Source: Clostridiales bacterium (GTDB lineage Bacteria > Bacillota > Clostridia > Lachnospirales > Lachnospiraceae). Taken from it: a stretch of DNA of 43,418 nucleotides. The notes under the pieces are model-generated. The model made no database searches. It saw nothing but the letters and a program-made list of their open reading frames with translations, and was not told where the DNA came from. The first letter of the stretch is position 1. The number at the start of each line of letters is the position of its first letter. The stretch lies in contig JAAZDK010000037.1 in assembly GCA_012512855.1 (NCBI GenBank), forward strand, positions 1 through 43,418, read 5' to 3'. This document shows, piece after piece, positions 25,232 through 33,330 of the stretch. The translations under genes were made by a program, and so were the position numbers.

Positions 25232-26650
25232 ATGATTAATGAAAATACCAATGCAAATGAGCTTGAAGCAGCCAGACAGCTGGGCTTTATAAATGAGCTC
25301 AGGGCAAGATTCGAGCTTGAATATCAAAAAACAGGCAGGAGGAAGACCTATCATATAGAAACCTTCGGATGCCAGATGAATGCACATGATTCCGAGAAAA
25401 TGTCAGGGATTTTAAAGCAGATCGGCTATGTTGAGACAGACACAGAGGACGCAGACTTTGTTTTGTACAATACCTGCACTGTAAGGGAAAATGCCAATAA
25501 CAGGGTATACGGCAGACTGGGAACCTTAGGTACCATAAAGAAAAACCATCCCGGTATGATAGTCGCCCTATGTGGCTGTATGATGCAGGAGGAGGCTGTT
25601 GTAGAAAAAATTAAGACAAGCTTTCCTTTTGTGGATATTATTTTCGGTACCCATAACATTTTCAAGCTGGCTGAGCTTATTCAGACCCATTTGGATTCTG
25701 ATCGTATGATAATAGATTTATGGAAGGATACTGATCTGATAGTTGAAAATCTTCCTAACGATCGGAAATATCCCTTCAAGGCAGGAGTCAACATAATGTT
25801 TGGCTGCAACAATTTCTGCAGCTATTGTATAGTTCCTTATGTAAGGGGCAGGGAGAGAAGCAGAAATCCTCAGGACATTATTAATGAGATAAAGGCTCTG
25901 GCTGCTGATGGGGTAATTGAGGTTATGCTGCTGGGGCAAAATGTAAATTCATATGGTAAAACTCTGGAAAAGCCCGTTAGCTTTGCCCAGCTACTGGAGC
26001 AGGTTGAAAAAATAGATGGTATAGAAAGAATCCGCTTTATGACATCTCATCCCAAGGATTTATCTGATGAGCTGATTGAGGTAATGAAAAACAGCAAAAA
26101 GATATGCAGGCATTTGCATCTGCCGCTGCAATCCGGCAGCAGCAGGCTGCTGAAGCTTATGAACAGAAGATATACCAAGGAAGACTATTTAAGTCTGGTA
26201 GAAAAAATACGCAATGCAATGCCCGATATATCATTGACTACAGATATTATAGTAGGCTTTCCGGGAGAAACCGAGGAGGATTTTGAGGATACCCTGGATG
26301 TGGTTAGAAGGGTGGGCTTTGACAGCGCCTTTACCTTTATTTATTCAAAAAGAGCCGGAACCCCTGCTGCCACCATGAAGGAGCAGGTGGATGAAGAGCT
26401 TGCAAAGGAGCGCTTCAACAGACTGCTTAAGGAAATACAGCAAAGCTGCACCATAGCCTCCGGCAGGCATGTTCATAGCTGGCAAAAGGTGCTGGTAGAA
26501 GAGGTTAACAGGCAGGATCCGGACTATCTGACGGGCCGTTTAAGTAATAATATTCTGGTGCATTTTGCAGGAGATAAAAGCCTTATCGGTAAAATCGTAG
26601 ATGTGTATTTGGAGGAAAGCAAGGGCTTTTATTATATGGGCAGGCTCTAA
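25232..26650 (+). CDS. miaB: tRNA-2-methylthio-N6-dimethylallyladenosine synthase
   Basis: MiaB is a radical-SAM methylthiotransferase acting on i6A37 of tRNAs that read U-starting codons. The 472 residues have the three domains: UPF0004 with three cluster Cys (ETFGCQMN, YNTCTVRENA, LCGCMMQEE), radical SAM with GCNNFCSYCIVP, and a C-terminal TRAM domain (about 405-470). MTSHPKDLSDELIEV and LHLPLQSGSSRLLKLMNRRY are typical. I start at ATG 25232 with GGAGG (25222-25226) 5 nt upstream; the in-frame ATG at 25220 overlaps that SD. A long Asn/Glu-rich N-terminus precedes the core, as in many clostridial MiaB. Confidence 0.96.
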   Translation: MINENTNANELEAARQLGFINELRARFELEYQKTGRRKTYHIETFGCQMNAHDSEKMSGILKQIGYVETDTEDADFVLYNTCTVRENANNRVYGRLGTLGTIKKNHPGMIVALCGCMMQEEAVVEKIKTSFPFVDIIFGTHNIFKLAELIQTHLDSDRMIIDLWKDTDLIVENLPNDRKYPFKAGVNIMFGCNNFCSYCIVPYVRGRERSRNPQDIINEIKALAADGVIEVMLLGQNVNSYGKTLEKPVSFAQLLEQVEKIDGIERIRFMTSHPKDLSDELIEVMKNSKKICRHLHLPLQSGSSRLLKLMNRRYTKEDYLSLVEKIRNAMPDISLTTDIIVGFPGETEEDFEDTLDVVRRVGFDSAFTFIYSKRAGTPAATMKEQVDEELAKERFNRLLKEIQQSCTIASGRHVHSWQKVLVEEVNRQDPDYLTGRLSNNILVHFAGDKSLIGKIVDVYLEESKGFYYMGRL

Positions 26651-26819
26651 ATTATCAATAAGTTTCAGATATAACAGTTTATAAATTAGCAAAAAAACTA
26701 TAATTTATGCATAATTATAAATTATTAGACATTATAGATAATTTATTTGATATGCATATATTGCTTTCAGTATATTCAAATAATTTTCTACAATTGTAAA
26801 TAAATATTCGCTTATATAC
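26651..26819. other. A+T-rich intergenic region, no gene
   Basis: This is the non-promoter part of the 317-bp gap between miaB and rny. It is very A+T-rich. ATAATTTAT (26700-26708) and ATAAATTAT (26717-26725) form a 9-bp inverted repeat with an 8-nt loop, but there is no GC clamp and no clear T-run, so I do not call a terminator. Confidence 0.6.
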
Positions 26820-26848
26820 TTGACATAATGCAAAAAAAAGTATAGAAT
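26820..26848 (+). promoter_or_regulatory. Promoter for rny
   Basis: TTGACA (26820-26825) and TAGAAT (26843-26848) with a 17-bp spacer. The predicted leader is about 110 nt and contains AGTAGA/TCTACT and AAGT-GA-ACTT inverted repeats. Confidence 0.8.
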
Positions 26849-26967
26849 TTATGTGTTGTATTCTTAGTAGAAGTGAACTTTTTATGAATAGATCTACTTG
26901 AACATATGATGATCGTTTATAAAGTTAACTTAATTGTACAATGAAAACTAAATAAGGAGGTGTTCCT

Positions 26968-28536
26968 GTGCCAGCAGAAGCTAAGGATATAATTATCGCT
27001 ATCGCTGTAGTAGTTGTAATTATGATAGTCGTAGCTCTTCTTACCTGGAAAATCGCTATTGCCTACCGCATCAGGGTTTATGAAGCCAAGATAGGCAGTG
27101 CTGATGAAAAGGCAAGAGAAATCATAGATGAAGCTTTAAGAACAGCTGAGACTAAGAAGCGAGAAGCCCTGCTCGAGGCCAAGGAAGAAACCTTGAGAGC
27201 CAAGAATGAATTTGAGCGGGAGACGAAAGAGCGTAGAGCAGAATTACAACGATACGAGAAGCGTGTTCTGAGCAAGGAAGAAACCTTGGACAGAAAAACC
27301 GAAGCACTGGAAAAAAAGGAAGCCAGACTCGCTGCAAAGGAGGCCGAGCTTGAAAAGCTTAGGCAGGAAGTGGAGGAAATCCATGCAAAGCAATTGCAGG
27401 AGCTGGAGAAAATCTCAGGACTAACCTCTGAACAAGCTAAGGAATATCTGATTAAGACTGTTGAAGAAGAAGTTAAACATGAAACCGCTATGCTGATTAA
27501 GGAGCTGGAGAACAAAGCGAGGGAAGAAGCAGACAAGAGAGCAAAGGAGCTGGTAGTTACCGCAATCCAGAAATGTGCTGCAGATCATGTTGCTGAAGCG
27601 ACAATATCTGTTGTACAGCTGCCAAACGATGAGATGAAGGGCAGGATTATCGGAAGAGAGGGACGCAATATCAGAACCCTTGAAACAATGACAGGTGTGG
27701 ATCTGATTATTGACGATACTCCGGAGGCTGTAATACTATCAGGCTTTGATCCCATAAGAAGAGAGATTGCAAGGATTGCTCTTGAAAAGCTTATTCTGGA
27801 TGGTCGCATACATCCGGCAAGAATTGAGGAAATGGTTGAGAAGGCCAGCAAAGAAGTCGATGCAATGATAAGAGAAGCTGGAGAACAGGCTTCACTTGAA
27901 GCAGGAGTTCATGGTTTGCATCCTGAGCTGATCAAGCTACTGGGCAAGATGAAATTCAGGACAAGTTATGGACAGAATGCACTAAAGCATTCGGTTGAAG
28001 TGGCAATCCTGTCAGGACTTTTGGCAGGCGAAATCGGTGTCGATGTCAGACTGGCTAAGCGTGCAGGACTCTTGCATGATATAGGTAAAGCGGTTGATCA
28101 TGAAATGGAAGGAACCCATGTACAGATTGGTGTAGACCTGTTAAGAAAGTATAAGGAATCTCCGATAGTAATAAATGCTGTAGAGGCACATCACGGAGAT
28201 GTGGAATTCCAGTCATTGATTGCATGTATAGTTCAGGCAGCTGATACAATTTCAGCGGCCAGACCTGGTGCAAGACGTGAGACCTTGGAAACATATATCA
28301 ACAGGCTTAAGCAACTCGAGGATATTACCAATGGCTTTAAAGGGGTAGAAAAATCATTCGCTATACAAGCGGGAAGAGAAGTCCGAGTTATGGTAGTGCC
28401 TGAACAGATCAGCGATGCTGATATGGTATTATTGGCACGAGATTTATCTAAGAAAATTGAAAATGAAATGGAATATCCAGGACAGATTAAAATTAATGTT
28501 ATAAGAGAATCAAGAGTAATTGAATACGCTAAATAA
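26968..28536 (+). CDS. rny: Ribonuclease Y
   Basis: RNase Y is the membrane-bound endoribonuclease that initiates mRNA decay in Firmicutes. The 522 residues comprise an N-terminal anchor (about 7-28, [18 protein letters not shown]), a long charged coiled coil (~35-200), a KH domain ([17 protein letters not shown]) and an HD domain with H and HD ligands ([34 protein letters not shown]). The GTG start has AAGGAGG 7-8 nt upstream. It is monocistronic, with its own promoter and terminator. Confidence 0.97.
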   Translation: MPAEAKDIIIAIAVVVVIMIVVALLTWKIAIAYRIRVYEAKIGSADEKAREIIDEALRTAETKKREALLEAKEETLRAKNEFERETKERRAELQRYEKRVLSKEETLDRKTEALEKKEARLAAKEAELEKLRQEVEEIHAKQLQELEKISGLTSEQAKEYLIKTVEEEVKHETAMLIKELENKAREEADKRAKELVVTAIQKCAADHVAEATISVVQLPNDEMKGRIIGREGRNIRTLETMTGVDLIIDDTPEAVILSGFDPIRREIARIALEKLILDGRIHPARIEEMVEKASKEVDAMIREAGEQASLEAGVHGLHPELIKLLGKMKFRTSYGQNALKHSVEVAILSGLLAGEIGVDVRLAKRAGLLHDIGKAVDHEMEGTHVQIGVDLLRKYKESPIVINAVEAHHGDVEFQSLIACIVQAADTISAARPGARRETLETYINRLKQLEDITNGFKGVEKSFAIQAGREVRVMVVPEQISDADMVLLARDLSKKIENEMEYPGQIKINVIRESRVIEYAK

Positions 28537-28553
28537 TACTTGAAGTAGAAATC

Positions 28554-28592
28554 AAAAACCTTGTAGACAGTAAATGTTTGCAAGGTTTTTTT
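28554..28592 (+). terminator. Intrinsic terminator of rny
   Basis: AAAAACCTTG (28554-28563) and CAAGGTTTTT (28581-28590) form a 10-bp stem with a 17-nt loop; the T-run reaches 28592. Confidence 0.9.
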
Positions 28593-28658
28593 GTTAGCAT
28601 TTAATTCTTAACAATTTCAACATGAAAAGGTAATAATAGAAAATTCAAATTCTTTAAT

Positions 28659-28687
28659 TTGACATTATTGCAAAAATATGGTAGCGT
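28659..28687 (+). promoter_or_regulatory. Promoter for the small-peptide transcript
   Basis: A perfect -35 TTGACA (28659-28664) is followed after 17 bp by TAGCGT (28682-28687), a poor -10 but preceded by TGG as an extended -10. The predicted start is near 28694, just before the hairpin that covers the SD. Confidence 0.6.
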
Positions 28688-28698
28688 AATTATGCAGG

Positions 28699-28722
28699 CT
28701 ACCGCCGTTTATAAGGAGGTAG
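28699..28722 (+). promoter_or_regulatory. Hairpin that would sequester the SD of the 31-residue ORF
   Basis: CTACCGCC (28699-28706) pairs with GGAGGTAG (28715-28722), eight positions with one G-A mismatch and an 8-nt loop. The 3' arm holds most of the AAGGAGG SD. Translation would be blocked unless the hairpin is opened. Such SD-burying stems are known from type I toxin mRNAs. Confidence 0.65.
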
Positions 28723-28726
28723 TTCT

Positions 28727-28822
28727 ATGATTATTAAAATAGATATAGAACTCATATATTACCTAGTTATGATGTTTTGTGCTATTTATGGAATATTACA
28801 TAAAAGCCGGCATGATAACTAG
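28727..28822 (+). CDS. 31-residue hydrophobic peptide, type I toxin-like
   Basis: This short ORF has a strong SD (AAGGAGG, 28713-28719) 7 nt before its ATG. The peptide starts MIIKIDIELIYYLVMMF, continues as one hydrophobic helix (about 6-24), and ends in a polar basic tail (HKSRHDN). Size, topology, buried SD, own promoter, a long structured 3' segment and a terminator all fit the layout of small membrane-peptide toxins of type I toxin-antitoxin units in Firmicutes. I know no exact family. It could alternatively be a regulatory small membrane protein or an RNA gene with a chance ORF. Confidence 0.6.
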   Translation: MIIKIDIELIYYLVMMFCAIYGILHKSRHDN

Positions 28823-28930
28823 CGGTCAAGCCTGTCACTGGTGCATAATCGTGACTTTACATGAACATATCGCCTTTCGTGCAGTTAAAGGACCTTTATT
28901 GAACCAGTGATTAGGTCAGGTAGTCTGCTT
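28823..28930 (+). ncRNA. Structured 3' segment of the small-peptide transcript
   Basis: GCCTGTCACTGGT (28830-28842) pairs with ACCAGTGATTAGGT (28903-28916) as a 13-bp stem with one bulge. Inside it CTTTAC (28855-28860) pairs with GTTAAAG (28884-28890), again with one bulge. No coding potential is seen. The nested pairing over 90 nt exceeds what the nearby A+T-rich gaps show and suggests a functional RNA fold. Confidence 0.5.
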
Positions 28931-28960
28931 AAAGCACTTACCGAAGTAAGTGCTTTTTTT
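28931..28960 (+). terminator. Terminator of the small-peptide transcript
   Basis: AAAGCACTTAC (28931-28941) and GTAAGTGCTTT (28946-28956) form a perfect 11-bp stem with a CGAA tetraloop and a run of T to 28960. Confidence 0.95.
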
Positions 28961-29112
28961 ATACTTCGAATTTGATATAAATTACAATGAATTATACAAT
29001 GAGTAAAAATATAATAATATTTTTAAATGTACAAATTGCACAAAAAGTCCGTCGTAGACACACATATGAAAGCCGTAGAAAACACATTTTTCATTTATTT
29101 TGAAAATTATTA
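28961..29112. other. A+T-rich spacer, no gene
   Basis: Between the terminator and the next promoter I see no ORF with an SD, no strong hairpin and no repeat. Confidence 0.6.
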
Positions 29113-29142
29113 TTGACAATGTATAAAAGACTATAATACAAT
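29113..29142 (+). promoter_or_regulatory. Promoter for the aminotransferase gene
   Basis: TTGACA (29113-29118) pairs best with TACAAT (29137-29142) at an 18-bp spacer. A perfect TATAAT at 29132-29137 is only 13 bp from this -35. The leader is about 110 nt of A+T-rich sequence without visible structure. Confidence 0.6.
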
Positions 29143-29259
29143 GTTAAAAGTTAATCAGTCTACACTTTAAAATCAAAAAAAATTAGAGAAAAAAATTCAT
29201 TATAAAAAGTAATACATATTATAAATTAAATAAATTAAAGCGAAGGATGGTAGGATAAG

Positions 29260-30459
29260 ATGGCATTAACTTTATCTAGGAAGGCTATGGCGGTTAAACC
29301 CTCCTCAACCCTGGCTATTACCGCTAAAGCCAAGGAATTAATGAGCAAGGGGATTGATGTTGTAGGTTTTGGTGCGGGTGAACCTGATTTCAATACGCCT
29401 GACAATATATGCGAGGCTGCCATCAAGGCTATTAAGGACGGTTTTACAAAGTATACTCCTGCTGAAGGAACCCTTGAGCTGCGCAAGGCGGTATGTGAGA
29501 AGTTCCTTAAATTTAACAATATCAATTATGAACCGTCACAAATTGTTGTCAGCAATGGCGGAAAGCATTCACTGACCAATATCTTTGAAGCTATCCTGAA
29601 TCCTGGTGATGAGGTTATTATTCCTGCACCTTATTGGCTGAGTTATCCGGAGATCGTAAGACTGGCGGATGGAGTACCAGTAATTATTCATGGCGAAAAG
29701 GCCAACAACTACAAGGTAACGACAGCACAGATAGAGGCTGCCTGCACGGAGAAGACAAAGGCCTTTATACTTAATTCACCCAGCAATCCTTCAGGTATGA
29801 TTTATACCAGAGAAGAGCTTGAGGAAATAGCTGAGCTGGCTGTAAGAAAGGATTTCTATGTTGTATCGGATGAAATGTACGAGCATCTGATATATGAGGG
29901 TGAGGCAATCAGTATAGCATCCCTTAATGATGAAATATATAAGAGAACAATTACCTGCAGTGGCGTTGCAAAGAGCTATTCCATGACAGGCTGGAGAATA
30001 GGCTTTACCGGCTCATCAAAGGAAATAGCGAAGCTAATGGCCAGCCTGCAGTCTCATCAAACCTCCAATCCTAATTCAATCGCACAAAAGGCTGCATATG
30101 AAGCCTTGGTAGGACCTCAGGATTCAGTCTGCAAAATGCGTGAGGAATTCAGAAAAAGACGGGATTATATGTATGAGCGGATTTCTGCCATGAAGCTTAT
30201 ATCATGCTTAAAGCCCCAGGGTGCCTTTTACATGTTTATAGATGTAAGCGAGCTGCTGAAGAAGGAATATAAGGGGCAGCTAATCGGAGATGTAAGCAAT
30301 CTTGCAAAAATACTTATTGAGGACTTTAATGTAGCGGTTATTCCGTGCCAGGATTTTGGCTGTCCTGACCATATCAGATTATCCTATGCAATCTCTATGG
30401 AGCAGATTAAGAAGGGCCTTGACAGAATTGAAAGCATGATTGAGAACTGCTGTGCCTGA
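29260..30459 (+). CDS. PLP-dependent class I aminotransferase (aspartate aminotransferase type)
   Basis: The 399-residue product resembles Bacillus AspB-type (subgroup Ib) aspartate aminotransferases, which interconvert aspartate and oxaloacetate with 2-oxoglutarate/glutamate. Visible motifs are GFGAGEPDFNTP, FTKYTPAEGTLELRKAV, the Asn of LNSPSNPSGMIY, VSDEMYEHL, the PLP lysine in SGVAKSYSMTGWRIGF and the substrate Arg in DHIRLSYA. The exact amino-acid preference cannot be fixed from the sequence. The SD is moderate (GAAGGATGG, then TAGGATAAG). It is monocistronic, with its own promoter and terminator. Confidence 0.92.
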   Translation: MALTLSRKAMAVKPSSTLAITAKAKELMSKGIDVVGFGAGEPDFNTPDNICEAAIKAIKDGFTKYTPAEGTLELRKAVCEKFLKFNNINYEPSQIVVSNGGKHSLTNIFEAILNPGDEVIIPAPYWLSYPEIVRLADGVPVIIHGEKANNYKVTTAQIEAACTEKTKAFILNSPSNPSGMIYTREELEEIAELAVRKDFYVVSDEMYEHLIYEGEAISIASLNDEIYKRTITCSGVAKSYSMTGWRIGFTGSSKEIAKLMASLQSHQTSNPNSIAQKAAYEALVGPQDSVCKMREEFRKRRDYMYERISAMKLISCLKPQGAFYMFIDVSELLKKEYKGQLIGDVSNLAKILIEDFNVAVIPCQDFGCPDHIRLSYAISMEQIKKGLDRIESMIENCCA

Positions 30460-30478
30460 TTTTACTCTATAAGTTAGT

Positions 30479-30520
30479 AGAAAGAATTTTCTATTGATGA
30501 AAGAAAGACTTTCTGTTGAT
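30479..30520. repeat. Imperfect ~20-bp direct repeat before the terminator
   Basis: AGAAAGAATTTTCTATTGAT (30479-30498) and AGAAAGACTTTCTGTTGAT (30502-30520) are adjacent imperfect copies. Each contains an AGAAA...TTTCT dyad. No function is apparent. Confidence 0.5.
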
Positions 30521-30529
30521 TAAAAAACT

Positions 30530-30575
30530 GGTAGTATTTTTTGCATATTTATGCTAAAATACTACCTATTTTTTT
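30530..30575 (+). terminator. Terminator of the aminotransferase gene
   Basis: GGTAGTATTTT (30530-30540) and AAAATACTACC (30556-30566) form an 11-bp stem, capped by a GCAT-ATTT-ATGC hairpin and followed by TATTTTTTT. Confidence 0.93.
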
Positions 30576-30618
30576 GGATATGTGTTAAAATATGAAATAT
30601 CAAAAAGAAGGATGAAAT

Positions 30619-30646
30619 TTGATAAAATCGGACTGAAATTTATCAT
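30619..30646 (+). promoter_or_regulatory. Candidate promoter for proC
   Basis: TTGATA (30619-30624) and TATCAT (30641-30646), each one mismatch from consensus, with a 16-bp spacer. It lies after the terminator and about 40 nt before proC. Confidence 0.5.
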
Positions 30647-30686
30647 TATTTTAAATATAGAATGCAAGAAAGGCTTGGGTGCTGAA

Positions 30687-31493
30687 ATGGCTTTATTTGG
30701 TTTTATTGGAACAGGTAATATGGGATATCCCTTATTGAAGGCTGCTATAAGAACATTTGGTCAGAATGAGGTTCTTTTTACCGATGCGTCTGCCGCCAGA
30801 AGAGAAGAGGTAGCGAAGGAAGCTGCTATCCCTTATATAACTGACAATGCAGAGCTGGCAAAGCAGTGCAAGTATCTTGTGCTTGCAGTTAAGCCCCAGG
30901 GCTTTCCCCAGCTTATGGCCGAGCTGAAAAATGCTGTGACGAGGGAGCATGTTATAATTTCCATAGCCGCCGGAATTACTATATCTTATTTAAAGAATGA
31001 ACTGGGGCAGGATATCAGGATTGTAAGAGCTATGCCCAATACACCTGCACAGGTTTTTCAGGGAATGACGGGAATCAGCTTTTCAGATGACTGCTTTACT
31101 GAGGATGAAAGAAAAGTTATAGCTGATTTTTTTTCATCATTCGGCAAATATGAGGTATTTGATGAAAAGTATATGAACGCGGTAGTATGTGCGTCCGGCA
31201 GCTCACCGGCTTACGTATATATCTTTATTGAGGCTTTGGCTGACAGTGTGGTAAGCTATGGCATTCCAAGGGATAAAGCATATAAGCTTGCCGCCCAGAC
31301 TGTATTGGGTGCCGCGGCTATGGTGCTGGAAAGCGGGGAGCATCCTGCAGCATTAAAGGATAGGGTCTGCTCGCCGGGGGGTACTACTATTGCGGCGGTA
31401 AAGGCTCTGGAGGAGTATGGCTTCAGAAATGCAATACTGAAAGCCTCCGATGCCTGTTATGCTAAGGCCGAGGAATTAAGCGGAAATAAATAA
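30687..31493 (+). CDS. proC: Pyrroline-5-carboxylate reductase
   Basis: ProC reduces pyrroline-5-carboxylate to proline, the last step of proline synthesis. The 268 residues match the family. The N-terminal Rossmann motif is FIGTGNMGYPLL, followed by LAVKPQGFPQLM, IISIAAGIT, VRAMPNTPAQVFQGMTG, SGSSPAYVYIFIEALAD and the C-terminal CSPGGTTIAAVKALEE. I chose ATG 30687, which begins the Rossmann strand; the upstream in-frame ATG at 30582 would add 35 non-homologous residues. The SD is weak (AGAAAGG, 13 nt away). It is 8.5 kb from proA. Confidence 0.95.
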   Translation: MALFGFIGTGNMGYPLLKAAIRTFGQNEVLFTDASAARREEVAKEAAIPYITDNAELAKQCKYLVLAVKPQGFPQLMAELKNAVTREHVIISIAAGITISYLKNELGQDIRIVRAMPNTPAQVFQGMTGISFSDDCFTEDERKVIADFFSSFGKYEVFDEKYMNAVVCASGSSPAYVYIFIEALADSVVSYGIPRDKAYKLAAQTVLGAAAMVLESGEHPAALKDRVCSPGGTTIAAVKALEEYGFRNAILKASDACYAKAEELSGNK

Positions 31494-31611
31494 ACAGATC
31501 TGATTATAGAATTTATATGACAAATGAATATAACAGGGCAGAAATTAAAGAAAAATATAATAATATTTTAAGGGAATATTATAAGATAAAGATAAAAGAA
31601 GAAGGGAAGGT

Positions 31612-32008
31612 ACGTATAATATTTATACGAATAAAGAAATGGATATAATTAAAAAAATTACTGATGATGATATTATAGGAAGTACAGGTTTGAGTAATAG
31701 ATCTCCTAAAATTTTAGCACGTGCCATTTTGTTTGATAATACCGGGAAAATTGCATTAGTTTATGTGAAAAAAAATCAGCTTATACAATTCCTGGTGGAG
31801 GAGTAAGTGATGGCGAATCAATATTAGAGGGGCTAAAAAGAGAGATCCTTGAAGAAACAGGGCTTGGTATAATATATGCAAGACAGTTCCTGAAAAACGC
31901 TGGCCAAAATACTTAAATGATTTTATCAGATATGCTTATTATACAACAATTGAAAGAAATAAAGATTATATGGATGAAGTAGAAAGATTGCATAAGGAGT
32001 TTTTCATC
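31612..32008 (+). pseudogene. Frameshifted NUDIX hydrolase remnant
   Basis: The pieces of a NUDIX protein lie in three frames. The first frame (31612-31806, first ATG 31639) reads MDIIKKITDDDIIGSTG and LARAILFDNTGKIALVYVKK, then stops. After the eight-A run at 31768-31775 the frame one base back gives a perfect NUDIX box (GGGVSDGES, LKREILEETGLG) up to a stop at 31913-31915. A third frame continues (KRWPKYLNDFIRYAYYTTIER) into the region before nudF. An ACG at 31612 stands where an ATG might have been. The block is visibly richer in A+T than its neighbours. It is a decayed, probably acquired gene. Confidence 0.8.
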
Positions 32009-32545
32009 ATGTATAGGCGTATAGACAGAAATTTAATTCACAAGGGACGAATAATAGATCTTTATTCAGATACGATTAAAATAGATGGAGAGGATAAAAC
32101 AGTCACTTTTGATTTTATAGATCATAAGGGTGCTGCAGCCATGATTCCGATTGACAGCGATGGCAAAATCATTATGGTAAGGCAGTATCGCAACGCTATC
32201 GACGGCTATAGCCTGGAGATCCCCGCCGGCAGCAAAAATCCCGGTGAGGACAGCACCAGCTGCGCAATACGGGAATGTCAGGAGGAGACCGGCTATATTG
32301 CAGGCGAGGTATATCATCTGATTGATGTCTATACAACGGTAGCGTTCAGCAACGAAAGGATATCGATATTCTATACCACCGGCATTAAGGCCGGCAGGCA
32401 AAGGCTGGATGATGATGAATTTGTAACAGTTGAGCGTCATTCAATTGATGAGCTGACAGATATGATATTTAACGGAGAAATCACGGATGCCAAAACAGTA
32501 GCAGGAATCCTGGCATTAAAAGCAAAGCTTGAAAATAATCAATAG
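32009..32545 (+). CDS. nudF: ADP-ribose pyrophosphatase (NUDIX)
   Basis: NudF-type NUDIX hydrolases split ADP-ribose into AMP and ribose-5-phosphate. The 178 residues carry the family pattern: an N-terminal beta region (HKGRIIDLYSDTIKIDG), MVRQYRNAIDGYSLEIPAGS and the NUDIX box from G (~75) through IRECQEETGYIAG. I chose ATG 32009, where AAGGAG (31994-31999) lies 9 nt before. The open frame extends 13 codons further to an ATG at 31970 and beyond, but that part belongs to the neighbouring NUDIX remnant. GC content rises again at this gene. Confidence 0.92.
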   Translation: MYRRIDRNLIHKGRIIDLYSDTIKIDGEDKTVTFDFIDHKGAAAMIPIDSDGKIIMVRQYRNAIDGYSLEIPAGSKNPGEDSTSCAIRECQEETGYIAGEVYHLIDVYTTVAFSNERISIFYTTGIKAGRQRLDDDEFVTVERHSIDELTDMIFNGEITDAKTVAGILALKAKLENNQ

Positions 32546-32608
32546 CTTGTTCTAAACCGTTTTTCCCGTCATATTTATGTTATATAATAGATGATGGGAA
32601 GACGGCAG

Positions 32609-33220
32609 ATGAATCAGTTAAAATCGCAGCTGAACCGGCTAAATGTATTGCAGCTATCACTTTTTCTGTTGATTTTGGGACTGTTTTTGGGTATACTTTG
32701 CGCCAATGTTTTTAAAGTAAATTATATAACACAGATAAGAAATTTCAAAACCGATATCTTTCCTAGAATAGTAGGAAATGATATTGACTATATGGGATTG
32801 TTTCTTTATATACTCGGAAATAATCTGAGGGATTTCTTTATATACTGGCTGTTATGCATAACAATACTCGGTATTCCTTATATCGCTTATAAGATCACTT
32901 CCTTCGGATTCTTTACCGGCTTTTTGATATCGGCACTTACACTGGAGTACGGTGTCAAGGGCCTGTTGCTGGTAATAGTATATGTTTTTCCACATGGAAT
33001 TTTATATCTTCCTGTAGGCTTAATCAGCCTGTATAAGGGCTACAGGCTTTGCAGCTTTATATACCGGGATAACCGTGCAAATATAAAGGTTATTGCCAGA
33101 GAGCTAAGGGCCAATATCGGTTTGATTCTGATTCTGGCTCTGGCCTTGCTGGTGGCAAGCTTATTGGAGGCATTTCCGGGAGCATATTTGCTGAAAAAGA
33201 CTCTGGGATTGTTTACATAA
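32609..33220 (+). CDS. spoIIM: Stage II sporulation protein M
   Basis: SpoIIM belongs with SpoIID and SpoIIP to the complex that thins septal peptidoglycan and drives engulfment of the forespore. The 203-residue product has five hydrophobic segments, starting LQLSLFLLILGLFLGILCA and ending LILILALALLVASLLEAFPG, with the family FFIYWLLC and ITSFGFFTGF in the middle. I prefer ATG 32609 with GGGAAG 7 nt upstream; ATGs at 32591 and 32594 lack an SD. TATAAT at 32583-32588 has no good -35. xerD follows, as in related genomes. Confidence 0.9.
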   Translation: MNQLKSQLNRLNVLQLSLFLLILGLFLGILCANVFKVNYITQIRNFKTDIFPRIVGNDIDYMGLFLYILGNNLRDFFIYWLLCITILGIPYIAYKITSFGFFTGFLISALTLEYGVKGLLLVIVYVFPHGILYLPVGLISLYKGYRLCSFIYRDNRANIKVIARELRANIGLILILALALLVASLLEAFPGAYLLKKTLGLFT

Positions 33221-33330
33221 AAATATTCTGTTTACTCCATTTGATTTGCTGCTTCTATTTTTCCCGGAATAAACAGAATATATCAATAAATTAGTTGATT
33301 TACTGATTTTAGTGATAAGGGAGGAAGTGT

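Noticed and set aside
29132-29137. Perfect TATAAT as -10 for the aminotransferase gene
   Set aside because: It is only 13 bp from the TTGACA, and no other -35 lies at 16-18 bp; TACAAT at 29137 with an 18-bp spacer fits better.
31517-31648. 43-codon ORF upstream of the NUDIX remnant
   Set aside because: No SD; the lysine/isoleucine-rich composition reflects the A+T-rich block, and it overlaps the NUDIX remnant in another frame.
32568-32590. Sigma-E promoter before spoIIM
   Set aside because: GTCATATT resembles a sigma-E -35, but no matching -10 occurs at the right distance.
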